The translations under genes were made by a program, and so were the position numbers. A stretch of DNA of 64,000 nt from Albula goreensis (lineage: Eukaryota > Chordata > Actinopteri > Albuliformes > Albulidae), in the NCBI GenBank assembly GCA_022829145.1, contig CM040751.1, positions 5,397,364-5,461,363 on the forward strand, in the 5' to 3' direction. Within the stretch, counting starts at the first letter, position 1, and every line of letters begins with the position of its first letter. The notes beneath the pieces are model-generated. The model searched no databases and was not told the origin of the DNA. It saw only the letters and a program-made list of their open reading frames with translations. Below, piece after piece: positions 10,901-23,762 of the stretch.

Positions 10901-13900
10901 AACCTGTCTTTTCCTGTTTACCTGTTACACAAAGCTAGCTTTCTGAGCCTTGATTTATTGTAGATCCAATAATGCATGAATATTTCAAAAAAAAAATCAA
11001 TTTTATATGATGTTTGTATTGTTTAAGTTTGCAGAGAAGAAACTCTCCCAGCTTTTTTCATAAATATATGGATGAAATCTATTCCCCATCTGTTTGTGTA
11101 AGATAACACCATAATGGAACCTGCTCAACCTCCAATGAGCATTCAGCCCAATACATAAGTGCTAACAGTACTACAATTTCCTACTTTACAGTGCGTTGCC
11201 ACTTAGAAGTAATATATGTTTTCTGTTGCATTATTGTTGGGCATCAACAAATATAAAATCTGTCCTGAATGGTTATTTGACTGGAAATCATAAGAATGAG
11301 AGAGTGGTCTCTGACTTCTGCACAGTGCTGTATGATATGCTTGTGACTCGCTGATATTAAACTTATGTTGTGTCTGATTTCCAGACCTGTATAAGACTGC
11401 TGTACCTTTCTTTATTGATTGAAGCACCTCAAAGTATTCGTGATTTGTGATAGATTTGTCCAATGTTATTCATGTATTCAACTTTCCTGAATTCTCAAAA
11501 GAAGACATACAATCTCAGTTGGCCTGTTTATGATCTATTCTTCTTCTTTAAACGGTACCTTTAAAAAAAAAATTCACATTATTTTGCTTACGCTTATTTT
11601 CTCTGTTGCCATGTTGTCCTCTTTTGAGGTGACCCGTTTTGGGCCTTTAAAAAGAACATGCATGCCAATTCAGAAAATTCATAAAAATCTAACAAGATTG
11701 ACCTAGCTCGGAAGCAACACATTTAAAAATGTGGGGAAAAGTAATTTTCTGATCCTCTGGGTTATAACAGATCTATAGATTTACAGAGTAAATGTCAAAA
11801 TGAAAATGTCAAAATCAACATCAAGACCAGGATTCTAAAACTTCCAAACCTTCATATTCCGAGTCCAGATTATTTTTTTAAAAAAAGTAAGATCCTGTTT
11901 TTCTCTGTCTGTAAATTGATAATGAATAACAAGCCATTTTTCTCTTGATAAATGAATAACAAGCCAGTTACTTATTTCAGAATTTCAAAAAACACAAACT
12001 TGTTTTTTTCATTATTTGTTTTTGGTTTGAAAATGGATATGGAATGAGTAGGGGACACAGATTCTGCTCATAATGCTGTTTGAAATGAGGTTCCTTGTTC
12101 CCCATTACGGTGGAGCTACAACCTCATGACTTGTCTCAACCAATGCACACATTTTTTTTCTCTACCCAGCAAATCCAGTCATTACGAAATGTTTTAACTT
12201 ATACAAAATGGGATCTACTTCCATTTTTGCTCCAGTGCAACCTCACCTTCCGATAAAGTCTAGTCGGCAAGTGTCAGGGGTGTGAATTTGATGTGAGCCA
12301 TGTGTGAATACCACTGTAGGGTGCTGACCAGTCGTAGAATTCATGAATAAATTCATAGGTTGGAGGCAAGCTCAGTATCAGAAAAATTCTGTATAATATT
12401 GGGCACTGGCACGTACATGGAAATGAGCAGACTGTGGAAAGAAATAATCCAGATTGCAGACCAGTAGTGTTCTCCTGGGTTTAGGAGTGGTATCAGGGTT
12501 GTGCAGGTTGTGAGAGATGTAAGTATATTCAGATCCTGTTGTGGAAAAAATGTACGTCTTTCTGCCACCGATGTTATATTAGCAGTGACTGACAGCTTGA
12601 TGTCTGTTGTGTTATGCCAAGATCTGTTGGCAGTTTTAAAGGCAGGCATTTGGGGTAATTAAAATTCTTGGATGGATAAGCACTCAATTTTAGCAAGATT
12701 GGATTGTAGACATGGATTAGTCAACCCATTTTAGATGTGAATGGGGGAACAGTTGGGTTATCATCAGCACTGTAGTAGCAGAGTCATTTTAGTGTGTGCT
12801 GCCTACATCAGAGTATATACGAATTTCAGCTGAATGACTGGCCTTGAAGCCAGTTTATTCAGGAAACTGACACTCGCGTTGAATCCAAAGTAAATTGTGG
12901 GTTGTCCTGAAAGCATACATAGAAGTCACGGAAAACGCCAGACAGAGAGATGGCTGTTTCTCACATTATGTAACTGGACATATTTCACTTTCCACAGCTT
13001 TGTGAATGTTAAACGATATCGACTCCACGTTTCTCCACTGTGGATCCTTCTCACATTTAATTTGTTCAGACACATTTTAATTTCATCCTCATTTTGCTCC
13101 CTTTTATAATTTAAATAAAATGTTTTCTCTATATTAGTTACGAGTTATATCGTATTCACACTGAAAGAAGAGGTAAACATGTTTATTTTGTGAGCATGAT
13201 AGATGCGGGAGATGATGTATACAAGAGGATTACTTATACAGTATTAGGTTAGAAGGTCATGAGAATTAAAGTAAAATGTGTTTCATAATGTCGCGTGCAA
13301 CAGTGAACACTGTGTATTGTCATAGGTTGAACACCATGAATAATTAACAGGCAGGACACGGTGCTTTATAACACTAAATCATTTTGGTAATCTATATAAA
13401 AGCAAGATGGTACATGTTATGCACTGTATTTGATTTATGCGTCTATGAATCACCAAAAGGAATTGCTTCCATAAGCACTTGTAAATGCACTAATCATTCT
13501 TTAGTTAAAATGGAGCTGATAATTGACTCAGAATACATGCTGCAATATATTTTGCGTGAATCCAGGGTTAAAAAAATACTCGCATACAAACACATATTTG
13601 GCTTAATGTGGTATTACTGACCATCATGGAAATGACAGTTTCGCTAAAAAAAAAAACATTTATTGCTTTATTCCAGTCATGCAAATTGCTCAATGACTTG
13701 CTGCAGTTAATATAAACAAATTAATAAATAAAATATACAGTATTCTCTGTATATCTCTAACTCTCCAGTCTTCCTTCAACTGTGAGGAAAATTTCAATGG
13801 AACGTTGCTTCGTGCTTCCTTGTCCTTGCTTATCTGACCAGTTACATAAATGCCACCAACATGACAAAACTATTTCTAAATTGCATGTCGCCTGATCCTT

Positions 13901-14158
13901 CAGCCATTGAGTGAATGTGGAGTACATTTCTGTGATCTACTTTCTGGAAGCATGTGTTCCAGTCTCATCCTCTTTCCAACCTATAGTCTAACCCAGGATG
14001 TCTCTGGTTCAGCCTGTATTTGAATCAAATTTTAGTCATGACTTAGTGGTACAGCCATAGTTGCCGCTCTGGATCCCGTGTGCACATGTAGGGTTGCCTC
14101 CTTAAGTCATGTATTAGGTGTGTTTTAAATTTGCTACAATTAAAGATAAATATTTTAG
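7926..14158. other. AT-rich gene-free stretch
   Basis: Short unrelated frames only. A 16-bp direct repeat, AATGAATAACAAGCCA, occurs at 11921-11936 and again at 11951-11966 (30-bp offset), a small local duplication. I recognise no transposon body, RNA gene or CpG-rich block. Confidence 0.6.
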
Positions 14159-14224
14159 TGGTTAGCTGCAGAATATTTTGTTGGTGGTACTTATCCTTGG
14201 GCTTGAGATGGAGTCATGGAAAGG

Positions 14225-14325
14225 TGCACCTGTCCCTTTAAGTGTTTGGTTGGGTCTCATGGGAAGGGGGCGGAGTGATTGAGTACCAGCAGGTATAAAG
14301 TTGGTGGAAAATGGCCATCTCGGGG
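14225..14325 (+). promoter_or_regulatory. RNA polymerase II promoter-like cluster
   Basis: CCCTTTAAG, then a GC box at 14266-14275, then TATAAAG at 14294-14300, predict a start site near 14325. Downstream, the sequence is purine-rich and reaches a donor-like CTTGGTAAGC (about 14550-14559). It is most simply the U3 promoter of the proposed LTR, and could supply an alternative first exon to a downstream transcript. Transcription itself is not shown by the sequence. Confidence 0.45.
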
Positions 14326-14543
14326 AGAAGCAGAAAGAAGAAAAGCGAGAGAACAGAGAGTGCCAGGACTTGTATGCCACCACCTGAAGACCAACTGTGG
14401 AAGAGGGACTGCAGCTAACTTTTAGGAAAATCCAAAACTTCTGAACAAAAGAAACCACAGACTGAGCTGGCCCATCTAAGTGGAAGACTGCATGCTGGAG
14501 TTGGCCAAAGACCTGAGAAATACGTCCTGAGAGGTTTGTGGTG

Positions 14544-14595
14544 CCTGGACTTGGTAAGCACCTTTGACTTTGTTGGCTGCCATCTCAAGTCCAGG
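14544..14595. repeat. Inverted repeat, 10-bp arms
   Basis: CCTGGACTTG at 14544-14553 and its exact reverse complement CAAGTCCAGG at 14586-14595 are separated by 32 bp, inside the proposed LTR. This could form a stem-loop in a transcript. Confidence 0.75.
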
Positions 14596-14745
14596 AAAAG
14601 ACTTTGGGGGATATCTTTCAGGGGTCTAGGAGAGGTGTGCAGGGAATGTTAGGGTGTTGCATGGGTGGTTTTACCCCCAGCAAACGGAGGCCTATAACTG
14701 CAGTGGGCTTACAGTTAACTTCCTATGCGCGCTCGTAACACTTAG

Positions 14746-16850
14746 TCACAAAAAGTGTCTGGAGACATTCTTCACTTTTGTACAGGGACAGACACAAAAT
14801 GTCCATTGAAATCCTTTTTCCTCTCTCTCCCTCTCTCTCTCTCTGTACAAACTGAAAAAGTGTCAGTTGCAATTGCACAGTTTCAAGGATAGCAAAGATA
14901 CAGGAAAGTTTCTGGGAGGACTAAATTGTTTGCTTAAATTGTTGCTTTTGTGTCAGGGCAATTTTGTGGATGAAATCCCTCCAGACCGTTTGCTTAGATC
15001 AACTGCTACAGCTTTCAGCAGTTTTATAGTGGTGTAGTTTTCAAATATTCCAAAAGGAGTATTTCACATTTATAAACCTATTGAATTAATGCATCTTTCT
15101 TTTGGGGCTATTAGCTCATAAAATGGTTTAACATATAAAAATCATAATTCCAAAAATATTTTGGAAACAAATGACTTGGGACCCATTGTTTCCTCATAAT
15201 TATGAAGTATATGAAATAGAAACGTTTATCATTTCAGCATCAGTTATTTTCGTGGGATAATGGATGGAGATGCTTAACATTTACTCTAATATTCTAAAAA
15301 ATAGCTGAATATTCAACTGTTTATCATCAACTGCTAACTGAGTACAGCTCAATTTGACTTTTCACAAGTAAACCCCCGCTGCTCCTGGCAGGGAGTGGGT
15401 AAGTGTCAATACACTTTGTTTTGAAATGGATGACTCTTTTAATATAACTGTGAGCATTGGCCTGCGGGCCATGTCATGACACAGGTTATCGATAGCATGT
15501 TTACTGACAGAGCACAGCTGACTCTGTTTCTAGGTGAGTAAAAGTCAATGTTGCCGACGCTAATGATGATGCATTTTCCCACTCTGATAATTTAGTCTCC
15601 AAAAAGAAATGGTGTTGACATGTTTAAATGTGAAGAAATAGCTTTCACTGTATTAAAAAAAATATAGTATTGGAATATACTCTGACAGCAATGTTTTTGT
15701 ATTCATGTTAATTTGTGTTGACTGTAATACCTAAACTAATCAATTTTCTTCTTTTTCAGAAACAAATGTATTCAGAAGAAATCTAATGAGAAAAACTACT
15801 GCATTGATTGTATACACCTTGGGAGTTTGTTTGATTCCGTTGATTCCATGCTGACATAAAATTATGCTGAAAATTATGGTCATTTGGTGAAGATATTTGA
15901 TGTTATACTTTTCAGTTTTAACGGAGACTTGTCAATGCTTCACACACGAAGAGACACTGTTGTGCCCCTGCAATTAAAAGTACAAATACATAATACGCAT
16001 TTAAGAACGTCATCAATGTGGTCAACACAGCTCTGCTAAATTAAATTTAATCAACATGCAAAACCCATTGTCAAAGGGGAATCTGATTTTAGTGTGGCTA
16101 TTCTTGAAAGACCATGTGGCTAAAGTCACAAACCAGCAACTCGTGTCTAAATGAGCTCTATCTTTCCAGCCTGTTTTCCCACCTCATTTAAAAATAGGTG
16201 ATAAGAAAATTCAGAAACAAATGCTTACTTTCCCCTGCTAAATGCTGCCATGAAAACTAAAATATAATATAAAATATAAATGTTTTTATAGCTCCTACTT
16301 TTCTGAACCTCAAACTGCCCTTTTTATGAAATTGTGGAAGTCCATGTGTTTCACATTTCCATCTGTTTGGGAGTACCTACAGTATATTGGGAAGACATCA
16401 CCTTTTTTTCCCTCTCTTTCCAAAAGTGAATCACAACAGAATAAATCTTAAATAAGATTTTTCTTTCCTGACTTTGTACCTGCCGTCTCCACAGAGAGAA
16501 TCTCCCTGGAAGATGCGCTGGTAATAATTTAAAGGTGCTCAAAGTTTGGGACATTATTCACCATTTTGATGTCATCATGTTATGAACTGGTTTTCATATG
16601 TTGTTTTCACCAGTATTATTTCATGTTTATGGGAAGAACAGAAAGGTAATTGTACCGTTTTGGTTCAGAATAAAAAAAAATGAAAATGGCCTATTCCTAA
16701 TCACCTGCTCAGAAAAGTATTGAGTCCGTATTAATGATCAATTGCATGGTCCGACGGAAAGACCTGAGGTGTATTTAATTATTTGTGTGTTGTTTAACAA
16801 TCAGTTTAATTTTTTGTTTGTAATAACAATCTTATTTCAAGACATACCTG
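14746..16850. other. AT-rich gene-free stretch
   Basis: Contains an impure CT run at 14820-14844. No ORF of interest, transposon motif or CpG-rich block was recognised. Confidence 0.6.
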
Positions 16851-16857
16851 TGTACCT

Positions 16858-17525
16858 GCAGGTAAAACTATTGTCTTATGTTCTTTTCCGAGTTTCGGTG
16901 AAATACACCTTTGCATTTTACTTCACCTTTTCTGGAAACATTTCACGGTCACTTTTTGTACAATAAATAGGAAGAGCACATGTTTTACTGTTGTTTTAAG
17001 TGATAAAATAGAAAATTTTGGTGCCATCCCATTTTTTCCCTTTCTGGAGGTAAGACTATAGTCTTATGTCTTTTTTGGATTTTCGGTGAAATTCACTTTT
17101 GCCGATTTCTTCACTTGGAGACATTTCTAGGGTCACATGTTTTTATTGTTTTGTAATAAAATAAAAGGCATCCCATTTTTCCCTTTCAGAGACAGTCTTA
17201 TGTTTTCTGACTGTTTTAAGTAATAAAATAGAAAATTTTGGTGGCATACCATTTTTTCCATTGTTTCTTTTTCTGGAGGTAAGACTATATTCTTATGTCT
17301 TTTTTTGGATTTTGGTGAAATACACTTTTGCAATTTACTTCACTTGGAGACATTTTTTCACTTTTGCTTTAAGTGATAAAATAAATTGGAAGGCACATGT
17401 TTTAAGATTGTCTTTGTCTTAAGAGATAAAATAGAAAATTTTGTACCAAAAATAGGAAGGCATCCCAGTAATTTTTTCACATTTTTCTTTCTGGAGGTAA
17501 CACTTTTGTCTTATGTCTTTCCAAT
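16858..17525. repeat. Degenerate minisatellite, units of about 190-230 bp
   Basis: A landmark word close to GGAGGTAAGACTATAGTCTTATGT recurs at 16858, 17046, 17275 and 17493 (spacings 188, 229 and 218 bp). After it, each unit carries GGATTTTCGGTGAAATACACTTTTGC-like sequence and TTCACTTGGAGACATTT. The companion word TAAAATAGAAAATTTTG recurs near 17003, 17224 and 17427. A shortened intermediate copy (CAGAGACAGTCTTATG) sits near 17187. Units differ by substitutions and small indels, so the array is old. Part of each unit is T-rich. No coding potential is seen, and I do not recognise the family. Confidence 0.85.
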
Positions 17526-19449
17526 TTTTTTACTCTTGTTATAATATCCTGCAAAATTCCCTCCTTTTCCAAAGACAATAAGAATTTGGCTTGCATGGAA
17601 GCTCAACATAATTATTGCCATCTGCACTTGCCCATCATTTTAATATATGAGCCTATGCATTTTGTGATTCTTTATGGATGACCATATCCAGGAGCCTTGC
17701 GTTTACTCTTACTTCCCCATTGTTATTTCGGGTATTTGTTAAGACCATGAGTCTGCATGTGAGTCAATTTATTACCTTTTTTGCATGGAAATGAAGAGTG
17801 GTCTGCTCAAAAGTGAAAATGTAGAATAATAATTAAAAATTATTATTACTTTTTGAAAAATTATTTCAATAAGTTAGACTGTCAACTTTGTAATAATAAC
17901 ACACATCATTTATGAGTGTAAAGTTTTTTTTTCATTTAAATTGGCTGCAAAGTAAAATGCCCCTGTGTCTGTTAAATATTGAATTTTGAGTCCGAAACAA
18001 AATGATATCAGAAGCCAAGGAAATAAAAGAGCTTTCAAAACACTTCAAGAATGAATTTGTTGAGACGGCTAGGTGAAGATAAGTTTACTGTTTTCTGAAG
18101 CTTGAGCCATATAATTACGCAACAATTGAACTTTAAATCTCAGATATGGAAAAAACTGGCCAGACAAATGGGATATAAACCTGGAAACAGAATTATCATT
18201 GTGACATTTTTTTTTCTGAATTCTAATGCAAAAGGTCAGCATTGAACCAAAACATTATTACTTGTCATTGATTAAAAGACAAAAGAAGACAAAGGGACAT
18301 GTCTTCAGTTCGTTGAAGGGCAAAATAATACTCTTTTGAAAAACAGAACTTGCAAAAGCTTTGGAGGTGAGACTGTTCAGAGAAACTGTTCTTGTAGGTG
18401 GACTCAGAAAATCTTCCAAAACAACATTTTTCCCTTTGGTATTTTTTGGTTTATTTCTGATCCCAGTCCCATGAGTGTGAATGGTGATGATTTTATGTTT
18501 CAAAAAATCATCAATGTTCTCCACAGCTCAAACAAAACAAAGGCACGAATTCGGATCCTAATCCTCCATTTGAGGGAATTCTGAAACCAAACAATCATGC
18601 ACCAAAAGGTTTGATTTACTTTCAGAGTTACGTGTGGGTGAATTGTGAAGCTTTTAAGAAGATTGTCAAAATAGATACCCTAGTTGGTTCAAAAATGTCA
18701 GTCCCTGCACTTAGAGAACCCTTTTTTCATCAATTGAATGGCATTTCTTGCTCGGCCTACCACAGAATGATAGTCAAAGCTTTTTTTCAGTGAAGCTGAA
18801 TGCGGTGCAGATCAACACCTCACAAGACCCCATCAACCTTGCCATGATGTGCAACAACCGCAAATGGTCAACGTGCTCTCTGTCCCAAGTCACACATCTG
18901 AGCACTCATTAAGTGATCCAAGCATAAGATAATTATGCTTTGTCAAACCTGACATGGACTAAGATCCAAGTAATAAAAGGGGTCCACAGGTTTCAATACA
19001 GCTCTTTTGTGTGGACAGTCACCGACTGCAGCCAGCGAAAATTGGAGTGAGCGATGCCCCTTTTGCTGAGCCAAGTATTTGAATGAAGTACCCCAGCCAT
19101 GGCTATGGCTGATCTATGTCTGTTCATCTGCCAGCTGAGGACCATTTCCAAAGACGACACGACTTCTGTTCCATTGCTGTGGGTCACCAATCACTCAGCG
19201 TCTGTTTGACTCTGTGAAGATGAGGCGGTTGAGAGTCACACTGTAACAATTTGCACAGGGTGTCCTGAAAGCAGCTTCTGACGAGCTGCACTTTCGGCAA
19301 ATACTGTTGCACAATTATTATCCAGAAATCACTTGGCAGTCCATAACACTGGAGGAAAATTGTCTTATTTTGTAAGAACTAAGTGAAAGACCCAGTGATA
19401 ACTGGGAACATGCAGCAGCTGGTTCAAAAAACAGTCCACAGAGCTGCTG

Positions 19450-19470
19450 ATACTGCTTTTGAAGCAGTAT
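19450..19470. repeat. Short perfect hairpin, 9-bp stem
   Basis: ATACTGCTT, loop TTG, AAGCAGTAT. The arm is too short for a microRNA precursor and no longer extension is evident. It is listed only as a perfect palindrome. Confidence 0.8.
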
Positions 19471-20225
19471 TTGACGACTGTATTGAAAGGAATCAGTATT
19501 GAACAAGTTAACTTGTTTTTCTGTCTCCCGATGGTTTGGATGGAGTCTATTCCAGGCCCCATCTTTCCTTAAAAAAGGGGGGGGGGTTGTTGGTACAGCA
19601 GTTACTGGTTAATGAGAGCCTCAGTGTAGGGGAAGAAACTGTTCAGATAATATGTTTGTGAGAGACCAAACCACCTCTCTTCATGTCACACTGAGGCAAT
19701 AGTCTTTGCAAAAGAGTTTTTATCGTCTAATAATCACTGGTCAGAAGATGAATGATATTCTGTCTTGTCAAAGCAGTGAGGTCCAGTCTAGGTGTTAGGT
19801 AAATCTACAGCTTGTGTCGGTACTAATCATCTGTCCATCTCCTCTTCAGTTAAAACAAAAACCGATACCTCCTCTTTGACAAGCGGATTCTGTATTTCCT
19901 CACCCACACCATGGTGCACCATTGAAGAGGGCATGAGTCATCTGTGGGGGGAGAAAAAAGATTCTCGTGACACTTACTTAAAACACTGTCCAATATCATG
20001 AATTCATGCTTAAGATTCATATGAAATCAGGGTGAAAGTAAAAACGTTCCATGGTATGTGAGCCATGTAAACTTGATACATCTTCATTCAGTATCTCTGA
20101 TTTAAATGAATAAAATGTTTCATTAAATATCCTATCAAACATGTTTTGAATTCATGCCTCACCATTCATATGGAGTACTTCTGGTTCAGTTGTCAATTAG
20201 TTCCATGTGTTTCGACAGTCTCTGA

Positions 20226-20228
<3 letters not shown>

Positions 20229-20260
<32 letters not shown>
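20229..20260. repeat. Poly-T run, 32 bp
   Basis: Longest homopolymer in the window, read directly. It could be the reverse complement of a retroposon tail, but no element body was recognised beside it. Confidence 0.95.
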
Positions 20261-20263
<3 letters not shown>

Positions 20264-20852
20264 GAATGTCAGAATCTAGTTGTTCACCCCACATGCAATA
20301 TCTATCATTAAACTGATTGGATAACAAAAAGCTAGAGGCTCCCAGAATCTAAAGTGTTCTTGGTTTTCCTTTGGTTATAATGATGCCCCAAGTTACTTTT
20401 CCAGAAGAGCCTCATGCTTGCAATGACTAGTGTTCAATATGAATAAATATAAATCTGATTTTTACAAATCCAACATACTTACAACTTGGCAGACAGGCTT
20501 TTGCTTGCAGGGCTCTAGGCTGTTACTGACAGGGAGGCTGTTGGAAAAATATCATTGTTTAATTTAACACACATGGCCAAAATGTGCTTGCCATGCACCA
20601 AAGACCCTCACTTACTTTCCACCTTCACTTCTATTTCTGAATCTTGGGGTAAATACAAAAGAAGAAAATGACTTCAGTGGGTTTGACAGATAATGAATGC
20701 CAATTCAGGGAATGGCCGACAAAATGGACCATAAATGGACAAAAGAGACAAATCTGTTGCATAAGATCAATAATTACAGACAGGGGGTCATACATTAATA
20801 ATTAAGGTTAACCTATAAGGTCAGAATAATAATTATTCCAAATGTAAAGCAG

Positions 20853-20877
20853 TCAATCAATCAATCAATCAATCAAT
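20853..20877. repeat. (TCAA)n microsatellite
   Basis: About six perfect TCAA units, read directly. Confidence 0.95.
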
Positions 20878-21846
20878 AATGACTTTAACTGATATCCTCA
20901 GATATTACCTAGCATCCCTTCATTACATATGGTAAACTGGTGCATGCATGCAAATATTTCCAATTGAACTGACTAATGAACAATTTCAGATTGCTTGATG
21001 TCATTTTACAGGATTTCATTATTTTGGTTCAAAAATAGTGACACTGCAATATGAATGATTGTGTGCTCGACAACCAGTGCAAGGTACTTAATAAGTTCTA
21101 TATTCAAATTTGACTGCCAGAATTTTAATAACCTAAGTTATAAAAATGTGCTTTGTACAACTTAATATCGAAATTTCTAATTTATCCCCACAAATTGCCT
21201 TATTGTTCTTTTTTCTTGATTAGACTTCTCTAGAGGGCCGTGAACCAAACTTGAACAACTTCAAACATGGCTGCGTCACTGTGTGCATTTTGATGTGACT
21301 TTAATACAGCATGAATCCTCCAGCACCCTCAGCACTGGGACAAGTACTCTTATCAATCAATAATGCACACACATACCCATCTCTCGCCTCACTTTTTTCC
21401 TCTTTTAATTACAAAATATTTAGATTGAAAGTGTTTGATCCTGTAACTTCTGCGCGAGAGGGGTTGAATAAGGCCACATTATGTATAACATATGGAAGTG
21501 CATTGCTACATTATCAAATGCATATCCGTGGTTTCTTTATACCCAATTGGGGACTAAAGTTTGGGCTTTTTATAGGTTAATGCTGTGACGGTGTTTTTGA
21601 AACCACTTAAATCCCTTCAGCAGTGTGTTTGGGCAGATGATTTCCTTGTCATCCACAAAAATATTCTGGAAACGTTGTTTGCAGCATATGATACTCCTCG
21701 TCTCCAAAAATGACCATGTATGCCTTGGCAGCAATATCGCCATCCAGAGAAATGATCAGACCCAATGACTCCTAAGAGATTTCTGTGTATGCTCACACCT
21801 GTTCAAATGAATAACGTGTCACTATTACATGCCAGCTTACTTTATT

Positions 21847-22012
21847 CCAATTACTTTCATTCAGATGTGTTTGTGTATGACATCAGGTTATGCACTGTTG
21901 TGTATTGGTTTGATAATGTTTTTTTTTTCCATTTACTTTAGTTCAGATTGTTTTGTGTATGTCTTCAGGTTTTGTTTCTGTGCATTGGCTTTGGTTATTT
22001 GTTGTCTTGGAA
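21847..22012. repeat. Old tandem duplication, 82-bp offset
   Basis: CCAATTACTTTCATTCAGAT at 21847, followed by GTGTTTGTGTATGACATCAGG, is matched at 21929 by CCATTTACTTTAGTTCAGAT followed by TGTTTTGTGTATGTCTTCAGG. Both copies continue into TGTGTATTGG / TGTGCATTGG. There are two copies only, clearly diverged. Confidence 0.75.
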
Positions 22013-23759
22013 CACCAGATGGCAGATCTACCATAAATGTTAACTTTGAACCTTGTCCTAACACAGGAAATGGTGAAGATTCCCTCCTTTTGGTAATTTC
22101 TGATGTTATGTTGTAATTTTACTCACTGTCCTGTTAAGTGTCTCTTAACAAAATGTTGTGCATGCCAGTTCCTGAAGAGCTCTGAGTTTGAAGAAATTGT
22201 CCATGAACAAATTATATCCACACTCTAAGTAGGCACAATTCATCGTTGACATTAGAGTCCTTGTCCTTGAACTGTCTCCTTCCAGTGTTCACAGCAGAAT
22301 CTTGTGTACACACTGCTTGAGTACTCAGGATTTTGATTGTCACACAAGGCATCACCCCTCCCAAAACAAGATGACTGGTGATTACAGAGGCCACTCTGCA
22401 CTTGAAACAAGCCTGTTCCTGAGTACTGTGACAATGTGTATTATTTTGTCTTATACACCTAATTTTAAAAATCTCATTTGCCAGTAGATGCACTGGAACA
22501 TAACAGTTCTTGGGTTCCTGTCAATGTCTGTGCTGTTTGGTAATGCACACATGCTTTTAAAAACAGCAAAAACAAAGCTTTGCTTTGACAATCTAGAACA
22601 ATGATAAGAAGACAATCTTGAAGATACTTTGGAGGAACATGAGGACTCTTTCATTCCCTCACCCTCTGTGTTTCTGATTTTGGATCATCAAGTTTGGCAA
22701 TTAAGTGCATACAGTACCTGTTTGAGCTGTCACATGTCCCCGTCAGTCCTATTTTGTGGGGCTGTATGGCTCCATGGATATTGCCTGTGTGTTTCATACT
22801 TACATTGACGAATGTTAAATTGGAATGATGTGACGATGATGACTATACATTTCTGTTGTGTTCTCTTTGACATGCAACCCACGTCTTTCTTTTAGAAATT
22901 TTCTGGTGAATCCAGGGACTCTTGTGCTCTTATGGTAGTTGAGGGTGCCCTTGGAGTATTCCCACCAGTCTGTAAAAACAGACGATTTCTCCCACAATCC
23001 CCTGCTCTATTCACATACTCCGCATACATGTATTCATTTTGTTATTCTTGCTCCATGCATTTTATTTTGCTTGGACAAGTTAGGTAAGACTTGTAGTGTC
23101 TCTGGAGGTTGGTGTATGCCAAGGGGGGTTTGTGATCACAGTCTGGTATCTGGCCTCCCTTTCTGTCTCTGATATCCTTGCTTTATAAAATATACAAAAT
23201 GTATTGTACTGCAAGCGCTGCGTTGTTTTTGGGGGTGTTTATGGTACTGATAGTCAATACAGTCATGTGGCTTTATGTTTTGACTCTATGCGTACTGTAA
23301 CATGAGTTGGCGGTAAAATATTCTCACTGCCTCAGTTTATGCAACTGGCTCAAACTTTGATTTTTGACTGACGGGTGGCAATTACCATTTGACTGTCGGC
23401 TCTGAGTATGGCCATGTTGGTCACCTTCTAGATAATGGGTGTTTTCGAGTGCCTTTACAAAACCCTGCTCTCTTATGCAGGAAACTTTGCTAAAGTTTGT
23501 CAGTTTAGTCATTTGTTGGAACACGCCAGGAGGGAAAAAGCGTGATTTTGTATATCCAGGTCTTCAATCCTCTGCATTGCCTGTATCAATTTAAATAAGC
23601 TTTCGTTATTTTCATATGTAGAACTTAATTTTGGGTGTCTGTTGCTATACTCGGTGCCTGTGTAGAACAAGAACTAGAGGCATTTTCAGGTAAGTTAGCA
23701 ATTACCTGAAACTAGGCACTCCATTCTATGTGCCATTTCTACTCAATATACAAACTTTT
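22013..23759. other. Gene-free stretch, nothing recognised
   Basis: Several short overlapping frames on both strands with no family resemblance, and no repeat or CpG-rich block noted. Confidence 0.55.
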
Positions 23760-23762
23760 ATC

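Larger units (their letters stand above)
14159..14740 (+). mobile_element. Putative solo LTR of a retrotransposon (582 bp)
   Basis: The element would begin TGGTTAGC and end CTCGTAACA, giving TG...CA termini that are nearly inverted repeats (TGGTTA against TGTTA). It is flanked by TTTAG at 14154-14158 and CTTAG at 14741-14745, a near-match 5-bp target duplication. Inside are CCCTTTAAG (about 14234-14242), a GC box GGGGGCGGAG (14266-14275) and a TATA box TATAAAG (14294-14300), in order for a U3 promoter. The composition is richer in GC than the flanks. No internal gag-pol is adjacent, hence a solo LTR. No clear AATAAA signal was found inside, and the ends were chosen by eye, so the call stays moderate. 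Confidence 0.45.
17530..21846. other. AT-rich gene-free stretch with homopolymers
   Basis: Contains a G10 run at 19577-19586, a T32 run at 20229-20260 and a (TCAA)n tract at 20853-20877. Short ORFs match no family I know. Confidence 0.6.

Noticed and set aside
16858-17525. CRISPR array
   Set aside because: The units are about 200 bp and similar throughout their length, without short identical repeats separated by unique spacers. It is a diverged minisatellite.
19450-19470. microRNA hairpin
   Set aside because: Only a 9-bp stem with a 3-nt loop. A precursor needs a stem of about 25-30 bp and none extends from it.
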